A stretch of DNA of 64,000 nucleotides from Macrotrachela quadricornifera (GCA_022393335.1 JAJEKB010021800.1:1-64000); one strand, 5' to 3'. Shown: positions 1-10,025, counted from the first letter of the stretch. A program made the numbers and translations. The notes: generated by a model from the sequence alone, not told the origin.

Positions 1-47
1 TCGTGTCAATATCGATTTTTTCCATTGACACGATAATTGACAAGCAG
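1..47 (+). repeat. Left terminal inverted repeat of the MULE
   Basis: It begins TCGTGTCAATATCGATTTTT and matches the right end over 47 positions, with mismatches only at positions 28 and 33. It has an internal inverted repeat: CGTGTCAAT at 2-10 pairs with ATTGACACG at 24-32. A third ATTGACA follows at 36-42. This makes a subterminal hairpin or repeated transposase-binding motif plausible. Confidence 0.9.
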
Positions 48-335
48 ATGTTTTGATGTCATCTATTTTTTCTTTCGAATTGATGATGATCTTTGAATTC
101 TCTTTGTGCTGGTTTTTCGAGTGGTGGTTGAACCACGGATGCTCGATTTACCAGGCTTTCGTCCTGCTCGTGGTGGGATGTTAAACTCAGCCGTAGCTTC
201 GGACTGTGGAGGTTGGTATGAATAATAAGCGGTAACGATTGTCGCACGTTGTTCTGTTGATTTATAATTCCAATTATGAGGATCATGAACGAACCTAAAC
301 GATATAATGTGCTTTGAAATCCTAAGTTTAAAGGT

Positions 336-2058
336 CTACCTTGTATACGGCGCAACAATCTCAAATTCGCCGGCGTTGTAAAGAGCCCGAATAGTTTCGT
401 TCTTCTGCATAGTAATATGGTTGCCTACAATATCGATAATGCGCGAGAGAGACTGTACTTCCCGATTTGCATCGTGTTTTAACACATGATTTAATGACTC
501 AATATCATTGTTATAAAAAAGTTGAGGGGTACCGCGACGATCTAGGTACTCTGCTTGAATGCGTACGGAAGCAATAAGGTGATGACGAAATGTATCCAGC
601 TAATAGCGATTGAACCACCTAAAAAAATCAGTAGAATCACTAAAATGGTGTATGTTTTGATCAGTGATAGTGTGGCAGACTTCACGTAGACGATCAAGTC
701 GTCTGTTAAATTCATCTTCAGTTTCAGACTGAATCAACGATTCTGGACGGTCGAACAGATATTCAAGCAATTGATGTCGTTCGTCTTTTGAAAGTTGAAT
801 TTTCATCAATTGTCGCTCGATATTACTCCGAACGTGTCGTACACAAACAAGATGAATAGAATTAGGAAAAACCGCCTCAACAGCACTTTTGATACCCGGT
901 GCACCATCACTGCCGATCACCAAATCGCGGGAATCGCGCAGTTCTCGACGAAGATACTCAAGAAGCTCTTCATATGAGTTGGAATCATTTCGATAATGAA
1001 TCATTGTTGGTCCACAAAACACCGAAGTTTTCTTTGTCCGTCGGTTTTCTAGAGCTGTGTTCCGAAAAGTAGTAGGAGTAACGAAGAAGTGCCCAAGATT
1101 GAAAGTTGTGTCGACGCCTAGCATACAAATGAGAAAAGTATAAATGTTCCTAAGAAGGAATCCACAAAGAATAAGCATAGGGATCTAGAATTCCGAGTGT
1201 TCTCCAAGAATTGTTAGGATTTCGTAGAATTTCTTAGAATTCTCTAGGATTCCATCAGATTCTCTTGAAATCCAGAAAGTCGCCTACAACGTCTCCCTAA
1301 AACTGAACACATTTGTTCTATTGGTGGAAAAGTCGAGAATCTTGTCATGGAGCACTCTTAGACTGCATAGATATCCTTCAGACTTTAACGAATTCATGCG
1401 AATTTCACCGAATTCTGCCAAATTTCACGGGTCTTTCGCAGACTCTGTTGGAATCCACAGATTTCCAGAATTTTGTTCTTTCCTCTTTGATGAACTCACA
1501 CAACACTGATCGTGATGACTGTGTAGTGGCGGTCAGATAGCAGCGTTTTATTTCTTTAATAAGATGCTCTTGAGCAAGCACAAGCACAGGCGCTTGGGCT
1601 CGATTCATGGTAAACCTTGCGACTGTCGTATTCTGTTTCTCTAGTTGTTTCATAACTGCCAAATATTCGTCGGCAATGGAATCGTTTTTTCTTCGTGCGT
1701 TGTAAACTTGAGTTCGGTCGCGAACGGTAGTCACATTTGGATGCTTCATTTGTGCAACATTGTGAAGCGCATCTTTGTAAACTGTCGACGGGTTTGCTGT
1801 TAACGGCTGAGACTGAAAGTAACATTTTCGCATTAATTTTTATTGTCAGCTATCATCCTGAATGCTTACTCGAAGATGTTCTAGAATCTCAGGAACTGTT
1901 GACGTATAGGGACGTGTAGACTTTGTCGCATTTCCATGTGGTTGAATGTAAAGGTTCTGCATAGGCTGTGCCGATGTTGTCACATATTGGACGAACATTG
2001 GTAATGGCAGATCACTAGGCTCGCCGCTCTCCATTTTCGACGTGAGATGACAAATCAT
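336..2058 (-). pseudogene. MULE-type DDE transposase, disrupted
   Basis: The catalytic core reads on the minus strand. The first Asp lies in GVDTTFNLG (near 1117), the second in VIGSDGAPGIKSAV (near 910), followed by a CVRHVRSNI motif (C-x2-H). The third acidic residue lies in NNDIESLNHVLK (near 500). This order is diagnostic of Mutator/MULE transposases. Lesions are visible: an in-frame TAG at 600-602 separates the second Asp from the Glu part, and reading resumes in the same frame to a stop at 336-338. The N-terminal part (about 1405-1833 and 1846-2058) is in other frames. The stretch 1179-1404 between it and the core does not read as protein and holds repetitive AGAATTCT-like sequence, possibly an insertion or intron. 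The first ATG is at 2058. The N-terminal part resembles the region preceding MULE cores but I see no clear zinc finger. It is probably inactive unless a stop is bypassed or spliced. Confidence 0.8.
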
Positions 2059-2079
2059 GCGGCGAAATGAAAGATTAGC

Positions 2080-2085
2080 TTTATT
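2080..2085 (-). terminator. AATAAA poly(A) signal of the OTU gene
   Basis: TTTATT on the plus strand gives AATAAA on the minus strand, about 15 bases past the OTU gene stop codon and just before the transposase start at 2058. The spacing suits a polyadenylation signal that separates two tandem minus-strand genes. Confidence 0.5.
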
Positions 2086-2099
2086 TAGGGCATAAACAC

Positions 2100-3440
2100 T
2101 TAAAAGAAATGTTTAAAATAGGTGAAGTGAATCAGCAGTATCGCGTACCGTTTCAATGTAAATACATCCTTTTCTTGCACTGAACATTGAACATATTTTC
2201 TTCCAACACGCTCATTGTAATAAAACTGATCTTTGGCATTGCAATAAACAACTTGGTAATTCTCTTTTGTTGTTAGAATGAATGTAGTCTCGACTGAACT
2301 TCCCTGAATCCAAGTACCATTACCGTCTTTACCAACGGAGAGCCGATTCTCCTCTGTAAATTTCACTATGAACTTTGATGAGTAGGTAACCTGCTTAGAC
2401 GGCTCATCATCCACACAATTGTTCTTAACTGCATTAAGAATTTCTTTGATGACAGCACTTCCATTAAAAAAAATTTGACGCGAATCAGATGTAACCGGAG
2501 ATGTTTGGTTTTGAACAGCATTCTCAACTTCGATTTGTTGCTGATCTTCGTTCATGTTAGAATTTACCGTCCAGGAATTATTTTTCCAGTTCTGTATTGT
2601 TATGCTACTAGCAGTATCGACTAAATTATCGATGGAATCAGTAGACATTCGCGTTGGAATCTGTCGTTTTGGAGTGAGAAGCGGGACAAAATGATTTGCC
2701 CGCCAGTCTCGACCGACTTCTTGTTCTGGTCCTGTCCACATAATTCGTAATGCTTCATTCTTTCCCGCTACTTCATCTGCCGTTCGAGGAGAGAATGTAA
2801 CGTTCAAAATTTCAAAGTATTGATCATCATCGTTAACATGTGGATACACCGATTGAATTGGTTGCACTAATACTGATGATAGTGCAGCAAGGGTGAGGAC
2901 TCCAGAGTACTGATGATTGTTCAGAATACGTAATACATGTTCTTCTACCGACTCATCGTCAACAAGTTCGAGCCCCGCGGTAGTAGCTATCGTATTGTAG
3001 TACTGCTCATTCAAACATAATTCGTCAACGCATCGTACACGAATCTCGTCAATACTAAGTTGCGGATAAAATGAATGAATGGCATGGAAAAGACAGTTAC
3101 CATCTCCTGTTACGTTCACCGGTATGGCATCACGATTGGGAATATCTGTGTAATTTTCTAGTAGATATTTTGATTGAAAATCCACTGTATCAACAAGTGG
3201 ATTGAAGATTGTTCTGGGTTCAGCAATCATTGGTTGATGATCAATCGCGCCATGTATATCGATGCATTTGGATTTTAAACTTTCGTAGCTTTCTGCTTCG
3301 TCTCTCATATTCGTGAGTAACAGTAAGTAGAAATCGTTGCGTGATTGTGTTTCACAAATACCACACACTACATTTGAATCTGATCGAGCATCGCATATAA
3401 CACAATTTGTTCGCACAACACGCTCGATGGTGCTCAGCAT
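2100..3440 (-). CDS. OTU-family cysteine protease (deubiquitinase-like) encoded by the MULE
   Basis: This is a single uninterrupted reading frame of about 446 residues from the ATG at 3440. An upstream extension exists in frame but has no ATG and is polypyrimidine-rich, so I reject it. Residues about 10-35 hold a C-x2-C...C-x2-C cluster (CVIC...CGIC), a likely small zinc ribbon. The OTU catalytic Asp-Gly-Asn-Cys is in GDGNCLFHAIHSFYP (about residues 110-125), and the catalytic His is in WRANHFVPLL (about residue 255). Spacing of about 140 residues fits OTU domains. The C-terminal half is not recognised. OTU enzymes cleave ubiquitin or ubiquitin-like chains; which chain is unknown here. The gene lies downstream of and is divergent from the AAA gene, 231 bases away. 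An intact frame beside a broken transposase suggests recent transposition, selection, or later damage to the transposase. Confidence 0.85.
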   Translation of the reverse strand: MLSTIERVVRTNCVICDARSDSNVVCGICETQSRNDFYLLLLTNMRDEAESYESLKSKCIDIHGAIDHQPMIAEPRTIFNPLVDTVDFQSKYLLENYTDIPNRDAIPVNVTGDGNCLFHAIHSFYPQLSIDEIRVRCVDELCLNEQYYNTIATTAGLELVDDESVEEHVLRILNNHQYSGVLTLAALSSVLVQPIQSVYPHVNDDDQYFEILNVTFSPRTADEVAGKNEALRIMWTGPEQEVGRDWRANHFVPLLTPKRQIPTRMSTDSIDNLVDTASSITIQNWKNNSWTVNSNMNEDQQQIEVENAVQNQTSPVTSDSRQIFFNGSAVIKEILNAVKNNCVDDEPSKQVTYSSKFIVKFTEENRLSVGKDGNGTWIQGSSVETTFILTTKENYQVVYCNAKDQFYYNERVGRKYVQCSVQEKDVFTLKRYAILLIHFTYFKHFF

Positions 3441-3671
3441 TATTTTAAAGTGATGAGACACAACGCAGTAAGATAACAGAATAAGAAAAAAAAATGTGAA
3501 GAAGAAAAACAAAGGAAATAAGAAAAAATAAGTAATACGGTACTGTATTATAGTTTGTTCTGATACGTGCAACAATGTTATAAACGAATGTGATGCATAC
3601 TACACTGTGCACAAATTCGATTTATACAGTCATTTCTTTCGCTTGTAATCCACTAGCATACACTTACCACT
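3441..3671. promoter_or_regulatory. Shared divergent promoter interval between the OTU and AAA genes
   Basis: 231 bases separate the minus-strand OTU start from the first open plus-strand codon of the ATPase. The stretch includes a T/C-rich run when read on the minus strand (about 3480-3540). I find no convincing TATA box. The assignment rests on geometry only. Confidence 0.35.
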
Positions 3672-4814
3672 GTGTTACGACGGACTGTAATCAAGTCTAA
3701 ATGGTATTACAACGAGAAAATTACGAATTTAGTGGCCATCAGCAGCGAGGACAAGGAATTAAGCAAGTGCAAACAAATCAAAGTCATGAATAAATACGGA
3801 TCGTATATATTCGACTGCGCTATTGGAAACTTTGTTCCTCGTGATGGTATCGCTCTCAACAAATATCAACGTCGAGTGTGCCGTTTGAAAACGTATCACT
3901 CTTACTACGTCGAGGCACATATCTGCAATAGTCCTCATACAATGTCATCTTTGTTCAATGAAAACTTCAGTTTTGAAAGCAAAGTTGGCGGTGCAGACGC
4001 TGTTTTCGAGCAGCTTAGTGATCTGATATTACCACGTTTGTATCCACAGAGCTTTGTTTCTCAAACAGGCATGCGTCGACCAAGAGGTGTTTTATTATCT
4101 GGTCCTTCAGGAACAGGAAAAACTCTGATCGCTCGTAGCATTTCAGAAATATTCAACGTTCAACCGAAAATTGTACGTGGCCCTGAAATCTTCGGCCGTT
4201 TTTTGGGTGAATCTGAAGAAAAAATTCGTGCTTTATTCGCCGACGCCCAACGCGATCAGCAAACCTTAGGGGATCGAAGTAAACTTCACATCATTATTTT
4301 TGATGAGTTGGATTCCATCTGCAAACGTCGAACGCACTGTGACGAATCTACACACAGTAATGTACAAGACAATGTGACAACTCAACTACTTACGGAACTC
4401 AACGGCCTCGAGCCGCTCGATAATATTTTAATTATTGGTACAACCAACATAGTGACAACGATTGAACCAGCACTTTTACGTCCAGGTCGAATTGAATTGG
4501 TGATCGAAGTTCCTTTGCCAGATACAGATGCTCGTGTTCATATCTTTGACATTCATACAAAACAATTGTTGCAAAATGGTCTTATGGAATCCGATGTCGA
4601 TATTGACAAAATTATTCGTGCAACTCATGGTCTTACAGGCGCCCATATTGAAAGACTTGTCCGATTAGCTATTATTAATGCTATGCGACGTGATGTCCTA
4701 TCACGTGAGAGACTGAATATTAGTGACGAGGAAAGCGAAAATCTTCGAGTGTGCAATCTTGATTTCACAAATGCTATCTCCAGAATGTTATATACTGAAC
4801 ACAAAGAAATGTAG
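3672..4814 (+). CDS. NSF-like AAA+ ATPase with a single ATPase ring domain, encoded by the MULE
   Basis: About 380 codons are open. Residues about 10-90 resemble the first half of the NSF/CDC48 N-domain (double-psi barrel). From about residue 100 the D1 ATPase module follows: Walker A GPSGTGKT, a pore-side segment PEIFGRFLGESEEKIRALFA, Walker B IIIFDELD, sensor-1 IIGTTN, arginine-finger LLRPGRIE, then a helical lid. NSF normally has a second N subdomain and a D2 ring; both are absent, so this is a cut-down NSF. The first codon of the open stretch is GTG and a TAG lies just upstream. The first in-frame ATG (3786) is downstream of recognisable N-domain sequence, so the true start is unclear: a 5' exon, a non-AUG start or loss of the ATG. 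The frame is otherwise intact. A chaperone role on the transposase complex is my inference. Confidence 0.85.
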   Translation: MLRRTVIKSKWYYNEKITNLVAISSEDKELSKCKQIKVMNKYGSYIFDCAIGNFVPRDGIALNKYQRRVCRLKTYHSYYVEAHICNSPHTMSSLFNENFSFESKVGGADAVFEQLSDLILPRLYPQSFVSQTGMRRPRGVLLSGPSGTGKTLIARSISEIFNVQPKIVRGPEIFGRFLGESEEKIRALFADAQRDQQTLGDRSKLHIIIFDELDSICKRRTHCDESTHSNVQDNVTTQLLTELNGLEPLDNILIIGTTNIVTTIEPALLRPGRIELVIEVPLPDTDARVHIFDIHTKQLLQNGLMESDVDIDKIIRATHGLTGAHIERLVRLAIINAMRRDVLSRERLNISDEESENLRVCNLDFTNAISRMLYTEHKEM

Positions 4815-4936
4815 AACGATGTGAAACTACATCAGTTTTATTTCTGTCATGTCTTCTAATAGTTTAGCGATCCAAATCACACAAATATTCACTTCCAATC
4901 AATGTTCTACCTTCAAAAATTTCTGAGCATGTTTTA

Positions 4937-4942
4937 AATAAA
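4937..4942 (+). terminator. AATAAA poly(A) signal just inside the right TIR
   Basis: AATAAA lies about 120 bases after the ATPase stop and 7 bases before the right TIR, as expected if the transcript ends inside the element. Confidence 0.45.
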
Positions 4943-4948
4943 CATAAC

Positions 4949-4995
4949 CTGCTTGTCAATTAACGTGGCAATGGAAAAAATCGATATTGACACGA
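4949..4995 (-). repeat. Right terminal inverted repeat of the MULE
   Basis: This is the reverse complement of 1-47 with two mismatches. One mismatch weakens the inner palindrome that the left TIR contains. Host sequence starting AATGAAAAGAAT follows at 4996. Confidence 0.9.
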
Positions 4996-5686
4996 AATGA
5001 AAAGAATAATAAGAATAAAAATAAAGATAATGTCAAATTGAACATTATCTATTGAGTGAATAAATTTGTCAGATAATTTCTTTATTCTTCGGAGCCTCTT
5101 ATAATAGCGAAGAAAGAAGTCTAAAAGCTTTAACTTTAGTAAAAATATCTGATCTCTATCTTATTCTAGTCACAAGTTATATTTTATTGAAGTAGTTGAA
5201 AATATGGTATTATCTCGATGTTGAATGACTCAAATGATCAAGAATGCATTGATTTGAGTTGAAAATCCTATTATAAGTATATATCGTAGAGATATATATC
5301 CAAAAAAAATTTCAGTTGAATTGATCAAGTCATTTTTGAGATATAAACTTGTCAACACTTCCGTTTGGTTGAAATATAGGTGTTATCAGGACTTTTCGTA
5401 TATTACCCAGAGACAAAAACAAGTATTCAATATTTTTTAAAACAATTTGCGTTAAAAACCATAAAACTCAATAAAGAGATCTTAAATTGAGTCAAATCTC
5501 AAGATCATTTGTTGAGAAAGTCTAGTTGTGTCACATTATGTAAAGTAATTAATATGTAAAATTCAGTAATAAGGCTTAAAATTGAGAAAATAGGCCTTAT
5601 ACTATTTTTCTTATACTACATTATAAAGACCTGATATTTTGGGAATGTATCTAACTCGACTAGGCCTACTTACTGGCAAAAAAATA
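4996..5686. other. AT-rich host flank, no gene seen
   Basis: About 690 bases with dense stops in all frames and no conserved motif that I can recognise. Confidence 0.6.
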
Positions 5687-5755
5687 TGGGTCATTGTGGG
5701 TCATTGTGGGCCATTGTGGGTCGTTGTAGGTCATTGTGGGTCATTGTCGGTCATC
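5687..5755 (+). repeat. Short tandem repeat of a 10-bp unit containing TGTGGG
   Basis: About seven imperfect copies of GGTCATTGTG run in a row. Each intact unit contains TGTGGG, the hexamer I recall as the bdelloid telomere repeat. The array is short and degenerate. Confidence 0.85.
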
Positions 5756-5989
5756 GCGTGTTTTACAAATACCCCAATTATTCTATCCTATCACCCTCAA
5801 CAGCAACATCATTAATTGAAACATTATTTGATAGATATATAGTAAATGATTTTCTTGAATGAATTCAATGACGTGCATTATGTATTTGTTGAAAATATGT
5901 TCCAATTGATTATATAATAATACGTTTATTAACAAATATAAATACATCAAATGGAATATATGAAATAGGTTGTGCGCTTCATTTTATAT

Positions 5990-6440
5990 TTGGTTTAGTT
6001 TTACTTCGACGACGTTCATCAACACGTTGTTTAGTAGAACAAGTTTTACCATATTTATTTAATGTAAAATCAAATGAATTTATGCTTAAACCAAATGTTT
6101 ATAGTAGAAGTTTAATATTAAATATACTTCTTATACTTGAATTTAATCAAAATAATGATCAATTAGAAGAATTATTTCCCGTGTTGAATCATGGAAAGAT
6201 TTATATTCATTAAATGATATTAAACCAATATATGAAGATACAAGTGTTACTAATGCATATAATTCATTATTAAATTAATCATCTGAAGAACTTTTTTCAA
6301 GTGAAACACTTCGACGAGCAGTCAATTATTTTCTTGGTTGGTTTCAAACAATTCTTTGGATGTTGTTTAGTCGAACAGCAAAATCATTAAAACCATTTGT
6401 TAAACCAAAATTAGTAAGAGAAACAAAAAAAAATATATTC
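5990..6440 (+). pseudogene. Degraded coding sequence of unknown family
   Basis: Long stretches read as protein with animal-like composition, for example FGLVLLRRRSSTRCLVEQVL near 5990 and SSEELFSSETLRRAVNYFLG near 6280, but in more than one frame and with stops between. A one-base shift near 6180 and a TAA near 6278 break the reading. I do not recognise the family. It is followed at once by an inverted-repeat element that may have split it from the coding scrap at 6886. Confidence 0.4.
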
Positions 6441-6459
6441 TCATGCAGCAAAAATATTT

Positions 6460-6875
6460 GGCACGCCTAGTTTTTACCGATTTTATATCTAATATAGAGG
6501 ATCTATGCATATTAAGAAACAAGGCAATAACTTTTATTTGGTGAGGGTGCTTTTGTAAAGACACCATGTTCCATCTTCATCTTTTTCATTTTATTTTCTC
6601 TACTAGTTAATAGTATTAATTAAAGCGAATGGTTACATGTATTTTATTGAATAGATTATTATACAATAATAATAAAGAAAATAACTAAAAAGATGGAGAT
6701 AGAACATGGTGTCTTTACAAAGGCACAAAATAAAATAAAAGTTATTGCCTTGTTTATTAACATATTGCTGTAGTTTAAGATCCATTAGATGATATATCGT
6801 TAGGCACTTCCACATAGTATTTATGATATATACATTCTCTATATTAGATATAGAATTGCTAAAAACTAGATGTAC
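6460..6875. repeat. Imperfect inverted-repeat (foldback) element
   Basis: The left arm (about 6467-6606) matches the reverse complement of the right arm (about 6672-6869). Shared blocks include CTAGTTTTT, TATATCTAATATAGAG, AAACAAGGCAATAACTTTTA and GTAAAGACACCATGTTC. The right arm holds about 60 extra bases, so one arm has lost an internal piece. No transposase is inside. Confidence 0.7.
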
Positions 6876-6885
6876 CACTTATTTT

Positions 6886-7100
6886 CTCCGAGAGGATATA
6901 TTTTTTTTTAATGAAATAATTTTGTTTGATTTGTCGGTTGCTCAATTATCTGAATATTTCCCATTAGAATTTCCAATTGAAAAAGTTCTTAGTATATTAG
7001 AATTCTAAAATGATATTGAAATTGAATATGCATCAATGATTATAATACGTGATTATTCTCCTTTAAAAACATTAAGTACACGAACAACAAACATCAATAC
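6886..7100 (+). pseudogene. Short degraded coding scrap
   Basis: The frame reads LSEYFPLEFPIEKVLSILEF, then a TAA, then continues in frame as EIEYASMIIIRDYSPLKTL before more stops. Composition looks protein-like. It may be the far side of the fragment at 5990-6440 interrupted by the foldback element. Family not recognised. Confidence 0.3.
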
Positions 7101-7789
7101 TTACACAAAATCAACACTTAATTATTAATCAATATAATAATCTAACGACAATACCGATGAATTTAACAAAAAATATATTTTCAATAGTAAAAAATCATTC
7201 GATTATTATTTCAATTAATCTGATATACTTAGAATTTAATGTCATTTCTTTTTTATTTAATAGATAAATATATGGATATATTTTATCTTTCTCTTCTAAT
7301 AAAAATTCATGTATGAATTTTCATTTGTCATGTTCAAAGAACAAGAAAAAGGGATGAATGCACGTACATTCTTACCTAGGTTTTTTTGTATTATAAAGAA
7401 AAGAATTCTATGGAAACGTCATTTTCTTTTTTCTTCTAAGAAGTAATCCGAATGAGAAGAGCAAAAAAAAAGAAGCTCATTTACGAGATAATAATGGAAA
7501 ATGAAGAACAAGAAATAGAATTGTCAAATAGCAAATGTTAAAGTTCGAATTATTTCATTAAAATTCTTATTATTAATATGTTTTTTTTTTCTAATAGAAA
7601 TTTGTAAAACGTATTTTTAATCCTTTCTATTAATCGTTATAAAAATAAGAATAAAGATGAACAAGAAATTGGTCTGTTTAAAAGAAGAAAATAAAGACTC
7701 TGAAGCACCTATTCGTAATGAAGATTATAAAATGTAAGTTTACTTTTTTCTTATGAAAAAAGAAAAAGAATTTTTTTGAATTTTAATAA

Positions 7790-9785
7790 GTACTGATTTT
7801 GTTATTGATTCACAAAATAATTTATTTCATTATTGGCTTGGAATTATTTCACTTTCCGTTTCTTCTAATCCTTCTTTTAATACCTGCTCGTTATGCATTT
7901 GATGAGTTAGATAACAAAATTTAGAATTATATGGATTTCATTAGATTATATATTTGATGAGATTTATTTAATTGATATTTTTCTGCGATCAAGAAGAACA
8001 GGTTTTGAACAAATGAAAAAAAAATTTGTTCATATGATTATGAAATTTTAGGTTATTTTGATCATGGACTTTTTCTTCGTAATCATTATGTTTTATCACG
8101 AAAATATTTTTTTCACGACAATTTTATATTTAGGATTTTTTCGAAATAATTCCAACGGATTTTGTTATATTTTATTCAACGTTTTCGTTTTGTATCAATT
8201 ATACGTTCAAATAGATTTGTTACGAATAAATCGTCTTTTATTCGTTTCAAGAATTAACTGAATCACGTACAAGATTTCCAAATGCATTTAGAATTGGAGT
8301 ACTTATATGTTTAACACTAACATTGATACATTGATAATTAAAAAAAATTCAATCGTTTATTTTTTCTAAAAAAGTTTTGTTTTTTTTCTTTCCATTAGGA
8401 ATTGTTGTGCATATTTTCTTATTTGTCAATATTTGGGTTTTGGTAGTGATCAATGGGTATTATCAGCTTCACCTCATAATGAAATAATTGCAATGATTTA
8501 TACATATTGTTTTTATTGGTCAACACTTTTATTAACTACTAATGGAGATGTTCCATTATCTGAACGAACGATGTCAATACGTATTTGTTTTATTTGATTA
8601 CATTGTGAGGCATGTTTTATGAAACAAATAGATATTTTTGTTGTAATATGATTTGTTGTATATATAGGTATACTTATATTTGGAACAATTCTTGGTAGTC
8701 TTGGTTCAATCATATCAACACAAAATCAATCAAGTATTAAAAAAGAAAAGAATTTTTAAGACAACAATAACTAAATATATTTCTTTGTAGGACAATAAGT
8801 ACGTGAAAAAAGTCGGTGAAATAAAACGTTATATGGAATTTCGTTCAGTTAATCGAAAAGTTGAACAAAAAGTTATTTTAAATGGATTGATTATTTATAT
8901 ACAAATCGACAAGTATTAAATGAAGAAATGGTTTTTAATTCTGATTTAAGTATTGAATTACGTAAAGACCTTGCAATTAAAGTACATCTAGAATCATTTC
9001 AACAAGTTAAATTATTTAATGATTGTCAAACAAATTTACTTATTGAACTTGTAAAAAAAAAGAATTTTCTTTTTTTCCTTTGAAAATAATTATCTCAATG
9101 GTTTTTCGTTTCTAAATAACAAAATTAAAAGCAGTTTTCTTTGGTACAGGAGATTATGTTTGTCGTAAAGGTGATATCGGAAAAGAAATCTATATTATAA
9201 AATGTGGTCAATTAGGTGTTGTTGGTGATGATGATAAAACAACATTTGTTGTACTTAAACAAGGTGCTGTTGAGGGTCAAATATCTATTTTAAATATTCA
9301 AGGTGAAATTATCTTTTCTTTCTTTTTTAGAATTTAAATTGTATATAGGTTCGAAAAATGTTAATCGTTGTATAGCTAATGTTAAATGATTAGGTTATTC
9401 AGATTTCTATTGATTATGTAAAGAAGATTTATGGGCTGTACTTTATAATTATCCTGAATCATTATCAAAAATAATTGAAAAAGTTAAATCAATATAACGT
9501 AAAGATAATCTTCTTGATCAATCATCAATTGATACAAAACGATTTATTGAACAAGATCAATTATTAACTATACAACATCGTATAGTTAAATTAAACTGAT
9601 ATTAATCAATCATTAAATGATCGTATTACAGAATTTTTCTAAACATATGCGAATTCAATAAGTTTATATAAACAACAATTATCGAAATTCGAATATTATT
9701 ATGAAGCACGAAAAGCAAGTTTATCTGTATCATGTTATATTCCATTATCACCACCTGTAATGCCATTTTTTGCTAATCAATAGAA
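7790..9785 (+). pseudogene. Cyclic nucleotide-gated cation channel (CNG alpha-like), decayed
   Basis: Pieces in the right order on the plus strand, spread over several frames, match a CNG channel. There is an S1-like piece with PARYAFDEL (about 7880). An S2-S3 piece follows with LDYIFDEIYLIDIFLRSRRT (about 7950). Pore and selectivity region: YCFYWSTLLLTTNGDVP (about 8510). S6: FGTILGSLGSIIS (about 8680). C-linker: GEIKRYMEFRSVNRKVEQK (about 8820). Nucleotide-binding domain: GDYVCRKGDIGKEIYIIK (about 9150-9210) and QGAVEGQISILNIQG. A C-terminal leucine-zipper-like segment follows near 9660. Many stops and frameshifts (for example in the S1-S3 exon and near 8890, 9390 and 9500) rule out a working gene. 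Cells would use such a channel in sensory cation influx; this copy is dead. Confidence 0.85.
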
Positions 9786-9914
9786 AAAAAAATACAACAG
9801 AAAAAATATTTAAATATTCAAGTACAACATTTTTAAAACTTGATGAATAATAAATTGTTTTTTATTTAATATTAGATATTGTTTTGTAGTAGAAATTATC
9901 CTTATATATATATA

Positions 9915-9997
9915 TGAAGGATGTCCCAGAAATTCTGTAACAAATTTTAAAATGATAAGGTTTAAAATTTGTTACACAACTTGTGAGGTATCCTTTA
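9915..9997. repeat. Small inverted repeat
   Basis: AAGGATGTCCCAGAAATTCT and downstream TAACAAATTTTAAA pair with TTTAAAATTTGTTA and a terminal TATCCTT, forming an imperfect stem of about 35 bases around a short loop. The arms are reminiscent of mariner-like TIRs (gtcccagaaattctgtaa), which is only a hint. Confidence 0.45.
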
Positions 9998-10025
9998 AAA
10001 AGTAGTACTAAGAAAAACAAACAAA

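Larger units (their letters stand above)
1..4995. mobile_element. Complete Mutator-like (MULE) DNA transposon carrying OTU protease and NSF-like AAA ATPase genes
   Basis: The first 47 bases match the reverse complement of 4949-4995 with two mismatches, giving long terminal inverted repeats around a 5-kb unit. Inside are a MULE-type DDE transposase (minus), an OTU-family cysteine protease (minus) and an NSF-derived AAA ATPase (plus). Coding regions look less AT-biased than the host flanks. MULEs are known to carry accessory genes (for example ULP1-type proteases in some plant elements); I know of no described element with this trio. The left target-site duplication lies outside the window, so it cannot be checked. 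The transposase is damaged, so this copy is probably not autonomous. Treating all three genes as element cargo is inference from their position between the TIRs. Confidence 0.85.

Noticed and set aside
8513..8713. 66-codon minus-strand frame
   Set aside because: It lies opposite the pore exon of the CNG pseudogene on the plus strand; shadow frame.
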